Below are positions 1 to 8,011 of a stretch of DNA of 64,000 nt, one piece after another. The DNA lies in assembly GCF_000337515.1 (NCBI RefSeq), contig NZ_AOIQ01000012.1:1-64000 (forward strand). Direction: 5' to 3'. The translations under genes and the position numbers were made by a program. This DNA is from Halovivax asiaticus JCM 14624 (lineage in GTDB: Archaea > Halobacteriota > Halobacteria > Halobacteriales > Natrialbaceae). Each line of letters opens with the position of its first letter. Within the stretch, counting starts at the first letter, position 1. Below the pieces are notes generated by a model, which saw only the letters and a program-made list of their open reading frames with translations, did not search any database and was not told where the DNA came from.

Positions 1-270
1 TGTCTCGCCCTCCGTCAGCGCGATCGTCGGGTTCTCCTCGCCTTCGATCCCCGACGGCGACTTCCCCTCCCAGTGCGTCGTCATGCCCTTGAACAGGATC
101 TCATTGCCCGGTTCGATCTCGACGGCACCGCCCCCACTGTCGTCGTTGTTGTCGCCAGAGCTATCGTCGTCACCGTCGCTACTTCCACAGCCTGCCAGGG
201 TGGTCGCCGCTGCGGCAGCACCAGTCAGCTTGAGTGCTGTTCGTCGCGAAACATCGTGTGATCGGGTCAT
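1..270 (-). CDS. Halocyanin/plastocyanin-like lipoprotein (3' end outside window)
   Basis: Only the first 90 codons lie in the window; the gene runs off the left edge. The N-terminus is a twin-arginine lipoprotein signal (SRRTALKLTGAA, then the lipobox LAGC at about residues 24-27). A Ser/Asp/Gly-rich linker follows, and then the start of a globular domain containing THWEGKSPSGIEGEENP. This arrangement is common in haloarchaeal small blue-copper (halocyanin-like) lipoproteins, which sit outside the membrane and shuttle electrons. The copper ligands would lie beyond the edge and cannot be checked. The start codon is the ATG complementary to 268-270. Confidence 0.6.
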   Translation of the reverse strand, partial: MTRSHDVSRRTALKLTGAAAAATTLAGCGSSDGDDDSSGDNNDDSGGGAVEIEPGNEILFKGMTTHWEGKSPSGIEGEENPTIALTEGET

Positions 271-556
271 CGGGAATGTGTTTGGACTGAGCAGGTAAAA
301 ACGAACCGTTAGACACCCGTCGCGGGTGATGGTACCACGAAGCGTGTGCAATGGAACCGACGATTTTAGTCGGGAAGGGTTACCGAGACCGGTACTGGAT
401 CGACCGGATCGGCCGTGTCCCTGTTCGACGGTGACCCAGTGTACAGCCCATTCCGCGATCGGGCTCGAGACCGATAGACGAGCCGGGCACAGACGGAGAG
501 GCGGCTTTTGCCGTTACTACTGTGCATAAACAACGTTGCGGACATTACTATAAAAC
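271..556. other. Intergenic region between divergent lipoprotein gene and metY
   Basis: No credible coding frame is present: the open frames here have arginine/serine-rich translations typical of the reverse of GC-rich DNA. The right end carries the metY promoter. Nothing else recognisable was seen. Confidence 0.5.
524..530 (+). promoter_or_regulatory. TATA box of metY
   Basis: The sequence GCATAAA lies about 27 nt upstream of the ATG at 557, and there is no Shine-Dalgarno between them. This is the spacing expected for a leaderless haloarchaeal transcript beginning at or next to the start codon, and it supports the long N-terminus of the encoded protein. Confidence 0.45.
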
Positions 557-1972
557 ATGGATAATGAGCGCGATTCGCCCAAATCTGGCGACGGGCGGTC
601 GGCTACTCGAGACGAGCGAACGAAAAAAGGAACACCGGCGAAAATAGAGCGATCTGCGAACGGTAATCGGGACACAGCGCTCGCCACCCGGAGTATTCAC
701 GCAGGCTATCGGCCAGATCCGGGCACCGGCGCCGCCGCGACACCGATCGTCCAGTCGACCTCGTACGAGTTCGTCGACGCCGACGATGCGGCGGCGCGCT
801 ACGCACTGGAGCGCGACGACTACATCTACTCGCGGATCGCCAATCCGACGGTCGACGCACTCGAGACACGACTCACCGAACTCGCCGGCGGTACCGGCGC
901 CGTGGCGACGGGTAGCGGGATGGCAGCCCTCGACGCGATTACGCTGCCGCTCGCCGGCGTCGGCGACAACGTCGTCTGCTCGACCGACACCTACGGGGGC
1001 ACGACGGCGTACTTCCGCTCGACCGCCGCTCGTCGGGGTATCGAACCGCGGTTCGTCCCGACACTCGACACGGACGCGTACGCCGACGCGATCGACGCCG
1101 ACACTGCGTTCGTTCACGTCGAGACGATCGGCAACCCGTCGCTCGTCACGCCGGATTTCGAGGAGATCTCGTCGATCGCTCACGACCACGGCGTCCCTCT
1201 CGTCGTGGACAACACGTTCGCCACGCCAGCGCTCTGTCGTCCCCTCGAGCACGGCGCCGATATCGTCTGGACGTCGACGACGAAGTGGCTTCACGGCCAC
1301 GGAACCACGCTCGGCGGAGTCCTGATCGACGGCGGGAGCTTCCCCTGGCGCGACCACGCGGAGCGGTACCCCGAACTCGCCGGCGAGAACCCGGCCTACG
1401 CCGACGTCGACTTCGGTCGGGACTTCGCCGAGGCCCCCTTCGCCGCCGCGGCGCGATTCCGGTCACTCAGAAGCCTCGGCAACGGTCAATCACCCGTCGA
1501 CGCCTGGCAGACGCTGCAGGGGCTGGAGACGCTCCCACTTCGCATGGCTCGCCACTGTGAGAACGCCGCGATCGTCGCCGACTACCTCGCCGACCACGAC
1601 GACGTTGCCTGGGTCGCCTATCCCGGCCTGGACTCACACGAGACCCACGACACCGCGAAGCGGTACCTGGACGACTTCGGTGGAATGCTCGCCTTCGGAC
1701 TCGCAAGCGGGGACGACGCCAGCCCCTCCGCGTTCGAAGCGGGCAAACGCTTCTGCGAATCCGTCGAACTAGCCTCCTTCCTCGCCAACGTCGGCGACGC
1801 GAAGACGCTCGTCATCCACCCGGCGAGTACGACCCACGGGCAACTCACTCCGGACGAGCGGGCCGACGCAGGCGTCTCCGAGGACCTGGTCCGTGTCTCA
1901 GTGGGGCTCGAAGAGCCGGCAGACCTGCTCGCGGATTTCGAGCGGGCGATCGAGCGAGCGACGGAGTCGTAA
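557..1972 (+). CDS. metY: O-acetylhomoserine sulfhydrylase (MetY), PLP-dependent
   Basis: 471 aa, Cys/Met-metabolism PLP enzyme family. It joins O-acetylhomoserine and sulfide to give homocysteine in the cytoplasm. Visible signatures are the N-terminal HAGYRPDPGTGA...TPIVQSTSYEF, YSRIANPTV, the active-site segment TSTTKWLHGHGT with PLP lysine K243, the insert rich in F/Y before LRSLGNGQSPVDAW that separates MetY from cystathionine gamma-synthase, and the C-terminal ANVGDAKTLVIHPASTTHGQL. About 40 residues precede the usual family start; the TATA spacing favours keeping them. The partner metX lies 4.8 kb downstream, separated by the biotin operon, so the two probably form a direct-sulfhydrylation pathway. 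Cystathionine gamma-synthase/lyase is the alternative but fits less well. Confidence 0.88.
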   Translation: MDNERDSPKSGDGRSATRDERTKKGTPAKIERSANGNRDTALATRSIHAGYRPDPGTGAAATPIVQSTSYEFVDADDAAARYALERDDYIYSRIANPTVDALETRLTELAGGTGAVATGSGMAALDAITLPLAGVGDNVVCSTDTYGGTTAYFRSTAARRGIEPRFVPTLDTDAYADAIDADTAFVHVETIGNPSLVTPDFEEISSIAHDHGVPLVVDNTFATPALCRPLEHGADIVWTSTTKWLHGHGTTLGGVLIDGGSFPWRDHAERYPELAGENPAYADVDFGRDFAEAPFAAAARFRSLRSLGNGQSPVDAWQTLQGLETLPLRMARHCENAAIVADYLADHDDVAWVAYPGLDSHETHDTAKRYLDDFGGMLAFGLASGDDASPSAFEAGKRFCESVELASFLANVGDAKTLVIHPASTTHGQLTPDERADAGVSEDLVRVSVGLEEPADLLADFERAIERATES

Positions 1973-2184
1973 GCGGTGGGATCGTCGGCTCGGGACCACG
2001 CTCCGAATCGGAGCGAGTCTCAGGAGGACGCCTAGCGGGGAATCAACCAGAGCAGGAGAGGGTAATCAATGGGAGGAAAAATGGAGAGTGAACCGCCAGA
2101 AACGGCTGCCGACTGTGGTCAGTGGTCGCCAGCAGATCGACCTCGTCCGTCGTTTCACCGTAGTCATCGGGGAGAAAAAGACAA

Positions 2185-2191
2185 TCTTTAT
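2185..2191 (+). promoter_or_regulatory. TATA box of the biotin operon
   Basis: CTTTATT lies about 27 nt upstream of the GTG at 2217. This spacing supports that GTG as a leaderless start for bioB and places one promoter in front of the four overlapping bio genes. Confidence 0.45.
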
Positions 2192-2216
2192 TGGCTCGTA
2201 AACCAGCCCATGGATC

Positions 2217-3338
2217 GTGGTTTACGAGACCGGCAATCAGACGGTGGACGACGCAGTCGACAGAGTCGTCGCTGGTGAGCGCCTCGATCGCCGCGACGGG
2301 CTGGCACTCGTCGCACAGCCGCTCTCCGACCTCGCGCCGGCAGCCGACGCCGTCAGGGCACACTTCGGCGACGACACCGTCGACGCCTGCTCTATCGTCA
2401 ACGCGAAGGCTGGCAACTGCGCCGAGGACTGCGGCTTTTGCGCACAGTCGGTCCACTTCGACACCGGGATCGACACGTACGGCTTCCTCGATCCCGAAGA
2501 GATCCTCGCCGCAGCGAAACGGGCGGAACGCGACGGCGCCCAGCGGTTCGGGATCGTCGTCGCGGAGAAAGGTGTCTCGAAGGAACACCGCCCCGACGAG
2601 TGGGCCGACGTCCTCAGGGCGATCCGACTGGTTCGCGACGAGACCGACGTCGAGGTCGACGCAAGCCTCGGCATCCTCACGCGCGAGGAAGCGGAGATCC
2701 TGGCCGACGAGGGGATCAATCACTACAATCACAACATCGAGACCTCCCCGCGATATTTCCCCGAGATCATCGATAGCCACCGCTTCGAGGACCGCGTGAA
2801 GACGCTCGAACGCGCCAAGGACGTCGGGATGGACCTCTGTGCGGGTGTGATCCTCGGCATGGGCGAGGCGCCGACCGACCGCGTCGACGCGGCGATCGCG
2901 CTCCAGGAGATCGGGGTCTCCTCGCTCCCGGTGAACGTGTTGAACCCCGTCGCCGGGACGCCGCTTGGCGAACGCTTTGGCGACTCACCGGCGATCACGA
3001 CCGCCGAGATCCTCACGACCATCGCCGTCTACCGACTGCTGCATCCCGAGGCGCGGGTGCGGCTGACGGGTGGTCGCGAGGTCGCCCTCGAACCCGACGA
3101 ACAACACCTACCCTTCGAGGCGGGTGCCGACGGCATCCTCACCGGCGACTACCTCACCACGTCGGGCCAGTCACCCGGCGACGACATCGAGGTGATCGAA
3201 CGGGCGGGGCTGGAGCCGAATACAGCGGTCAACGACTTCGAGCCGGAGTCGGTCACCGGACACCCCGACGACGAGTCCGACCGCGTCGAGACGGCCGCCG
3301 GGACGGCGACGAGCGTCGCCGACGCGGTCGACGAGTGA
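2217..3338 (+). CDS. bioB: Biotin synthase (radical SAM), type II-like cysteine pattern
   Basis: 373 aa. It inserts sulfur into dethiobiotin, the last step of biotin synthesis. The radical-SAM cluster motif CAEDCGFC has its cysteines at 68, 72 and 75. BioB-family segments YNHNIETS, LCAGVILGMGE, LPVNVLNPVAGTP and VRLTGGRE are clear. The two cysteines that in E. coli BioB (C97, C128) help hold the sacrificial [2Fe-2S] cluster are absent: the regions read RFGIVVAEKG and VDASLGILT. Only C208, equivalent to C188, remains, and an extra cysteine (C58) precedes the radical-SAM motif. This resembles the type II BioB class. The last 40 residues are an acidic tail. GTG start, first gene of bioB-U-F-D. 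Confidence 0.93.
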   Translation: MVYETGNQTVDDAVDRVVAGERLDRRDGLALVAQPLSDLAPAADAVRAHFGDDTVDACSIVNAKAGNCAEDCGFCAQSVHFDTGIDTYGFLDPEEILAAAKRAERDGAQRFGIVVAEKGVSKEHRPDEWADVLRAIRLVRDETDVEVDASLGILTREEAEILADEGINHYNHNIETSPRYFPEIIDSHRFEDRVKTLERAKDVGMDLCAGVILGMGEAPTDRVDAAIALQEIGVSSLPVNVLNPVAGTPLGERFGDSPAITTAEILTTIAVYRLLHPEARVRLTGGREVALEPDEQHLPFEAGADGILTGDYLTTSGQSPGDDIEVIERAGLEPNTAVNDFEPESVTGHPDDESDRVETAAGTATSVADAVDE

Positions 3339-4498
3339 GTACAGATCGACGAGAGGAGAATCGCGATACGGTCGACAGAGACGAAAAACCAATGGACGAC
3401 ATACGCTTTGCCGTACTCGGAACGGGTGGCATCGGGAGACGAACGCTCGAGGTCGGACAGGACAAGGACGAGTTGACGCCGGTCGCGGCGTGTGACCGCA
3501 ACGGGATCGCCATCGACCACGACGGACTCGACGTCGAGGAGTTACTGGCGGCGACCGAAGGCAACGTCGCGAGCGGACCGACCGACGACGAAATCGAAAT
3601 CGACGGCGGTACGTCGGCAGACGGCGGCGGGGCGTCGACCGACGACGCTGCCGGCGGGACCACCGGCGGCGTCAAACAGTCCGGCGACGGTGCCGGGATC
3701 GTCGCCTCCAGACAGGGCACGCCGACGGAGACGCCGATCGACGACGTCATCGCCGAGAGCGACGAGATCGACGCCGTCGTGCTGGCGCTGCCGAACCTGG
3801 AACACGACTTCATCCCGCGTGTCGCGGAACGGTTCGCCGCAGCCGACTACGAGGGCGTTCTGGTCGACGTCCTCAAGCGCTCGCGGGTGATCGGTATGCT
3901 CGACGACCGCGCGGAGACGCTAGTCGACGCGGGCATCACTTTCGTCTGCGGCGCCGGCGCGACGCCCGGATTCCTCACCGGCGCGGCCGCGCTCGCCGCC
4001 CAGTCGTTCGTCGAGGTCGAAGACGTCGAGATCTGGTGGGGCGTCGGGCTCAAGTCCGGCTACGAGGACAATCGAGGCACCGTCCGCGAGGATATCGCTC
4101 ACCTGGACGGTTACGACGTGGAGACGGCCCGCGAGATGAGCGAGGCCGAGATCGAAGCGCTCATCGACGATCACGACGGCGTGCTGGAGTTCCAGGACAT
4201 GGAACACGCCGACGACGTACTCTTGGAACGGGCGGGTATCTGCGACGCCGACGACGTCACCGTCGGCGGGGTACTCGACGTCCGCTCCGACGAGAAACCG
4301 ACCACGACGACGGTCCGGGTCACGGGTCGGACCTTCGACGGCGAGCGCGGGACGAACACGTTCCAACTCGACGATGCGACGAGTATGGAAGCGAACGTCA
4401 ACGGGCCCGCACTCGGCTACGTAAAAGCCGCAGTACGGCGAAATCGTGCCGGCGACTTCGGCGTCTTCGGGCCGGCGGAACTGCTGCCCGGATTCTGA
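3335..4498 (+). CDS. bioU: BioU-like (S)-8-amino-7-oxononanoate synthase, replacing BioA
   Basis: 387 aa, NAD(P)-binding oxidoreductase of the saccharopine-dehydrogenase-like type. The Rossmann motif VLGTGGIGRR follows the second possible start (ATG 3392). The body includes LVDVLKRSRVIGML and FVCGAGATPGFLTGAAA. In cyanobacterial BioU an active-site lysine donates its side-chain amine to 8-amino-7-oxononanoate (KAPA), giving the diamino precursor and replacing BioA in a suicide reaction. K181 (from GTG 3335) in VLKRS is the candidate lysine. Gene order bioB-bioU-bioF-bioD without bioA supports the role. A Gly/Asp-rich insert spans about residues 85-130. The GTG overlaps the bioB stop, as elsewhere in this operon, but ATG 3392 is also plausible. 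The identification rests on context and fold, not an alignment. Confidence 0.72.
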   Translation: MSTDRREENRDTVDRDEKPMDDIRFAVLGTGGIGRRTLEVGQDKDELTPVAACDRNGIAIDHDGLDVEELLAATEGNVASGPTDDEIEIDGGTSADGGGASTDDAAGGTTGGVKQSGDGAGIVASRQGTPTETPIDDVIAESDEIDAVVLALPNLEHDFIPRVAERFAAADYEGVLVDVLKRSRVIGMLDDRAETLVDAGITFVCGAGATPGFLTGAAALAAQSFVEVEDVEIWWGVGLKSGYEDNRGTVREDIAHLDGYDVETAREMSEAEIEALIDDHDGVLEFQDMEHADDVLLERAGICDADDVTVGGVLDVRSDEKPTTTTVRVTGRTFDGERGTNTFQLDDATSMEANVNGPALGYVKAAVRRNRAGDFGVFGPAELLPGF

Positions 4499-5712
4499 TG
4501 GCCGAAGACCCCACGATCGATCGCGGGTTCGACCTCGACCGGCGGCTCCGCGAGCGCGAACAGGCGACCCTGCGTCGCCACCTCGACCCCGCGGCGACGG
4601 TCGATGCGCGGACGCGCTTCGCCGAGGATCCGCGGGGCGAAGCGCCGACGTTCGGGGCGAAGCGGCTCGTCTTCGCGTCGAACAATTACCTCGGGCTGGC
4701 GACCGACGACCGCGTCCGGCGCGCTGCCGAACGCGGCGCCAGTGTCGGAACCGGTGCCGGCGCCTCACGCCTCATCACAGGCGATACGGGTCACCACCGG
4801 GCACTGGAACGCGACCTCGCCGCGTGCAAGGCGACAGAACGCGCGCTGGTGTTCTCCTCGGGCTACGCGGCCAACGTCGGCACCATCGCGGCGCTGGCGC
4901 CCGACGTCATCTTCTCGGACGAACTGAACCACGCGAGTATCATCGACGGCTGCCGGCTGGCCGGTGCGGAGACGGTCGTGTACGACCACCGCGACCCCGA
5001 CGACCTGCGCGATCGAATGGCCGCCCGAGAGCGGGCTGGCGGCGACGACGAGGCCTGGCTGGTCGTCACCGACACGGTGTTCTCGATGGACGGCGACGTG
5101 GCCCCGCTCGAAGATCTCTGTACCGTCGCCGACGCGTTCGGCGCGTGGGTGATGGTCGACGAGGCCCACGCGACGGGCGTCTTCGGTGACGGCGGCGGAA
5201 TCGTCCAGCGCGAGGGGCTGGCCGACCGGGTGGACGTCCAGCTGGGAACGCTATCGAAGGCGCTGGCCAGTCAGGGCGGTTACGTCGCCGGCGACGAAGC
5301 GCTCGTCGAGTACCTGTCGAACGTGGCGCGGTCGTTCGTCTTCTCGACCGGACTGGCGCCCCCGGCCGCCGCGGCTGCCCGCGAAGCGCTGCGGATCGCC
5401 CGGGAGGGCGAGCGGACCGCCACGCTGTGGGAGCACGTGGAGACGCTCCGGCGGGGCCTCGAATCGATGGGCTACGAGGTCAGGGGGGAGACGCAGATTC
5501 TCCCCGTCGTAGTTGGTGATCGTCACGATGCGCTCGCACTCAGCGAGCGCCTCCGGGAGCGTGGCATCGTCGCGACGGCGATCCGACCCCCGACGGTGCC
5601 CGACGGGACCAGTCGCATCCGCGTGACGCCGATGGCTACCCACACCGACACGGAGATCCAGACCTGTCTCAATGCGTTCGAATCGGCGGGATCGGCGGTG
5701 GGGCTGCTATGA
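4498..5712 (+). CDS. bioF: 8-amino-7-oxononanoate synthase (KAPA synthase)
   Basis: 404 aa, alpha-oxoamine synthase family of PLP enzymes. It condenses pimeloyl thioester with alanine to give KAPA. Motifs are FASNNYLGLA, GTGAGASRLITGDTGHH, SDELNHASIIDGCRL, DTVFSMDGDVAPL, VDEAHATGVFG and the PLP-lysine segment GTLSKALASQGGY. The start ATG overlaps the bioU stop (TGATG) and the 3' end overlaps the bioD start (ATGA), so translation is probably coupled. In this operon its product would be the substrate of BioU. Glycine C-acetyltransferase is a close relative, but the operon settles the assignment. Confidence 0.92.
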   Translation: MAEDPTIDRGFDLDRRLREREQATLRRHLDPAATVDARTRFAEDPRGEAPTFGAKRLVFASNNYLGLATDDRVRRAAERGASVGTGAGASRLITGDTGHHRALERDLAACKATERALVFSSGYAANVGTIAALAPDVIFSDELNHASIIDGCRLAGAETVVYDHRDPDDLRDRMAARERAGGDDEAWLVVTDTVFSMDGDVAPLEDLCTVADAFGAWVMVDEAHATGVFGDGGGIVQREGLADRVDVQLGTLSKALASQGGYVAGDEALVEYLSNVARSFVFSTGLAPPAAAAAREALRIAREGERTATLWEHVETLRRGLESMGYEVRGETQILPVVVGDRHDALALSERLRERGIVATAIRPPTVPDGTSRIRVTPMATHTDTEIQTCLNAFESAGSAVGLL

Positions 5713-6395
5713 CCGACCGATCGCTCTCAGCGAGTCGGGACTTCGCCGTGGTCGGGACCGACACCGGCGTCGGGAAGACGGTCGTCACCGCCGGACTGGT
5801 CGGGTGGCTCCGGGACGATGGCGTCGACGCGCGGGCGATCAAGCCCTGCCAGACCGGCCATCCGCCGGACGACGACGCCGAGTTCGTCGGCGACGCCTGC
5901 GGCGATCCGGCGGCCGCGACTTGTCTCCGTCGGCTCGAACCCGCGCTGGCCCCCGCCGTCGCCGCGAGGCAGGCAAACGCCGACCTCGGTTACGAACGGA
6001 TTCGAGACGGCTGTCGGGACGCGCTCGAGGCGGCCTCGATCGGCGTCGTCGAGGGGATTGGCGGCCTCCGCGTCCCACTTTCGGATGGACGGGAGGTCGT
6101 CGATCTCATCGCCGATCTGGAACTCCCGGCGCTCGTCGTCGCCCGATCGGGACTGGGGACGCTCAACCACAGCGCACTCACCGTCGAGGCGCTCGAACGG
6201 CGCGGCATCGAGGTCCACGGGATCGTCCTCAACGAGTACGAGGGCGCCGACGTGGCCGAACGAACGAACCCCAGCGTGCTGGCGTCGATGACCGAGCGGC
6301 CGGTGTGGACGCTGGCGCCGATCTCGACCGACCGGCCGGGTACCGTTCCTGCCGCCGTCGAGGACGCGCTCGATCCGGACGTGTTCCCGCACTGA
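5709..6395 (+). CDS. bioD: Dethiobiotin synthetase
   Basis: 228 aa. It closes the ureido ring of biotin using 7,8-diaminononanoate, CO2 and ATP. The P-loop GTDTGVGKTVV is near residues 15-25; KPCQTG and VEGIGGLRVPLSDG are typical BioD segments, and the C-terminal region VLNEYEGADVAERTNPSVL matches the nucleotide-recognition part. Last gene of the operon, overlapping bioF by 4 nt. Confidence 0.92.
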   Translation: MTDRSLSASRDFAVVGTDTGVGKTVVTAGLVGWLRDDGVDARAIKPCQTGHPPDDDAEFVGDACGDPAAATCLRRLEPALAPAVAARQANADLGYERIRDGCRDALEAASIGVVEGIGGLRVPLSDGREVVDLIADLELPALVVARSGLGTLNHSALTVEALERRGIEVHGIVLNEYEGADVAERTNPSVLASMTERPVWTLAPISTDRPGTVPAAVEDALDPDVFPH

Positions 6396-6766
6396 GAACC
6401 GGCCGGCCCACTATTTTCGTTGACCAGTTGCGTCGATGTTCGGGAGACGAATACCTGCCGGGGAGACGCATACCTGTTGGGGAGACGACCACCGGGTCGG
6501 GCGACGAACTCGAATTTCGATGCGGACGATTCTTGCCGTAACTGGCAGTTATTAACCTCCACAGAGATATGCACTATACACATGGTTCGTCGGGACGCGT
6601 CGGCAATTCGCGACGGGGAATCGTCGGCGGATCGTCCGGTGACGGCAGGTAGCGATACCGCTGGCAAGGTATCCGCTAGCGATGGCATCACCGGCAGGAC
6701 GGCCGGAGGCGATCGAACAGGCGCATCCACGCGAACCGAATCGACGTGGCAGCGAGCGGCCCAGCT
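6396..6766. other. Intergenic region upstream of metX with leader or short ORF
   Basis: A TATA-like TTATTAACC lies at about 6547-6555, roughly 27 nt upstream of an ATG at 6582. From there an open frame of 71 codons runs to 6797, ending inside the first codons of metX. Its translation (Ser/Thr/Arg/Gly-rich, no motif) does not look like a folded protein. The segment therefore holds either a leader of roughly 185 nt for metX or a short upstream ORF. Nothing else was seen. Confidence 0.4.
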
Positions 6767-8011
6767 ATGGCGACCGACAGCGGGGTGGCCGCGGTGAGCG
6801 CGGAGCGAGTCGACCTCGGATCGTTCACGTTCGAATGTGGTGAGAGCGTTCCCGCACTCGAGGTCGCCTACGAAACCTACGGTGAGTTTACGGGTTCGAA
6901 TGCCGTCCTCGTTTGCCACGCCCTCACCGGCAGTGCACACGTCGCCAGACGCGGGAAAGCGGGCACAGGGGTGACCGACCAGACGACCGCCGGCCAGGCT
7001 CGCGCCTGGTGGGACGACACGGTCGGTCCGGGGGCGGCGATCGACACCACGGAGTACTTCGTCGTCTGCGCGAACGTGCCCGGATCCTGTTACGGAACGA
7101 CCGGCCCCGCAAGCGAGAATCCCGAGACGGGCGAACCCTACGGAAGCGCGTTCCCGCCGGTGACCGTCGGCGACTGGACGCGGGCGCAGCGTCGCCTGCT
7201 AGACGAACTCGGTGTGGGCCGGTTGCACGCCGTCGTCGGCGGCTCCGTCGGCGGGATGAACGCCCTCGAGTGGGTCCGTCGCTATCCCGACGACGTCGAT
7301 CGCGTCGCCGCCATCGCGACCGCTCCCCGACTCGACGCACAGTGTCTCGCGCTGGATGCCATCGCCCGGCGCGCCATCACGAACGACCCCAACTGGAACG
7401 GCGGCGACTACTACGGCGACGATCGACCGGACCCGGATCAGGGACTCGGGCTCGCTCGCCAGCTCGGCCACGTCATGTACCTCTCGAAGGACTCCATGGC
7501 CGAGAAATTCGGTCGACGGTCGGCGGGGCGCGACGCCGCCGGCGAGCGGTTCCCACCTGGTCCGGCGGCCGACTTCTTCCCCTACCGCGACGTCGAGTCC
7601 TACCTCGATTACAACGCCGACAGGTTCGTCGACCGGTTCGACGCCAACAGCTACTGCTACCTCACGCAGGCGATGGACGACTTCGACCTCGCCGCCGGTT
7701 TCGGCTCGGTCGCCGACGCACTCGCCGCATTCGCCGGGGAAGCCCTGGTCGTGAGTTTCACCGGCGACTGGCACTTCACGGTCGAGCAATCGAGCGCCGT
7801 CGCCGGCGGTTTCCGGGAGACGGGAACGGCGGTCGCCCACCACGTCGTCGATTCGACGCACGGCCACGACGCGTTCCTCGTCGAACCCGAACGCCTGAAC
7901 CCGCCGCTCGCGGATTTCCTCGTCGACGGCGTGGCCGGACGGGCGGTGACGGACGCCGATAACGCGACGGAACGTGACGGCCACGCCCCCGTTCACACCG
8001 GCCTGTTTTAA
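6767..8011 (+). CDS. metX: Homoserine O-acetyltransferase (MetX)
   Basis: 414 aa from ATG 6767; GTG 6746 and GTG 6794 are also possible starts. Alpha/beta-hydrolase fold enzyme that acetylates homoserine to feed MetY. Signatures are [29 protein letters not shown], the nucleophile elbow [12 protein letters not shown] (serine at 7244-7246), [12 protein letters not shown] with the catalytic Asp, and [10 protein letters not shown] with the catalytic His near the C-terminus. Length is normal for the family. It converges on the sensor-kinase gene, with stop codons overlapping by 4 nt. Confidence 0.92.
   Translation: MATDSGVAAVSAERVDLGSFTFECGESVPALEVAYETYGEFTGSNAVLVCHALTGSAHVARRGKAGTGVTDQTTAGQARAWWDDTVGPGAAIDTTEYFVVCANVPGSCYGTTGPASENPETGEPYGSAFPPVTVGDWTRAQRRLLDELGVGRLHAVVGGSVGGMNALEWVRRYPDDVDRVAAIATAPRLDAQCLALDAIARRAITNDPNWNGGDYYGDDRPDPDQGLGLARQLGHVMYLSKDSMAEKFGRRSAGRDAAGERFPPGPAADFFPYRDVESYLDYNADRFVDRFDANSYCYLTQAMDDFDLAAGFGSVADALAAFAGEALVVSFTGDWHFTVEQSSAVAGGFRETGTAVAHHVVDSTHGHDAFLVEPERLNPPLADFLVDGVAGRAVTDADNATERDGHAPVHTGLF

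Noticed and set aside
548-1357. Long open frames antisense to metY and many other genes
   Set aside because: They are Arg/Val/Asp-rich shadows produced by GC-rich codon use, with no motifs and lying fully opposite well-supported genes.
6582-6797. 71-residue protein upstream of metX
   Set aside because: Low-complexity Ser/Thr/Arg/Gly composition and overlap with metX; kept only as a leader/uORF possibility.
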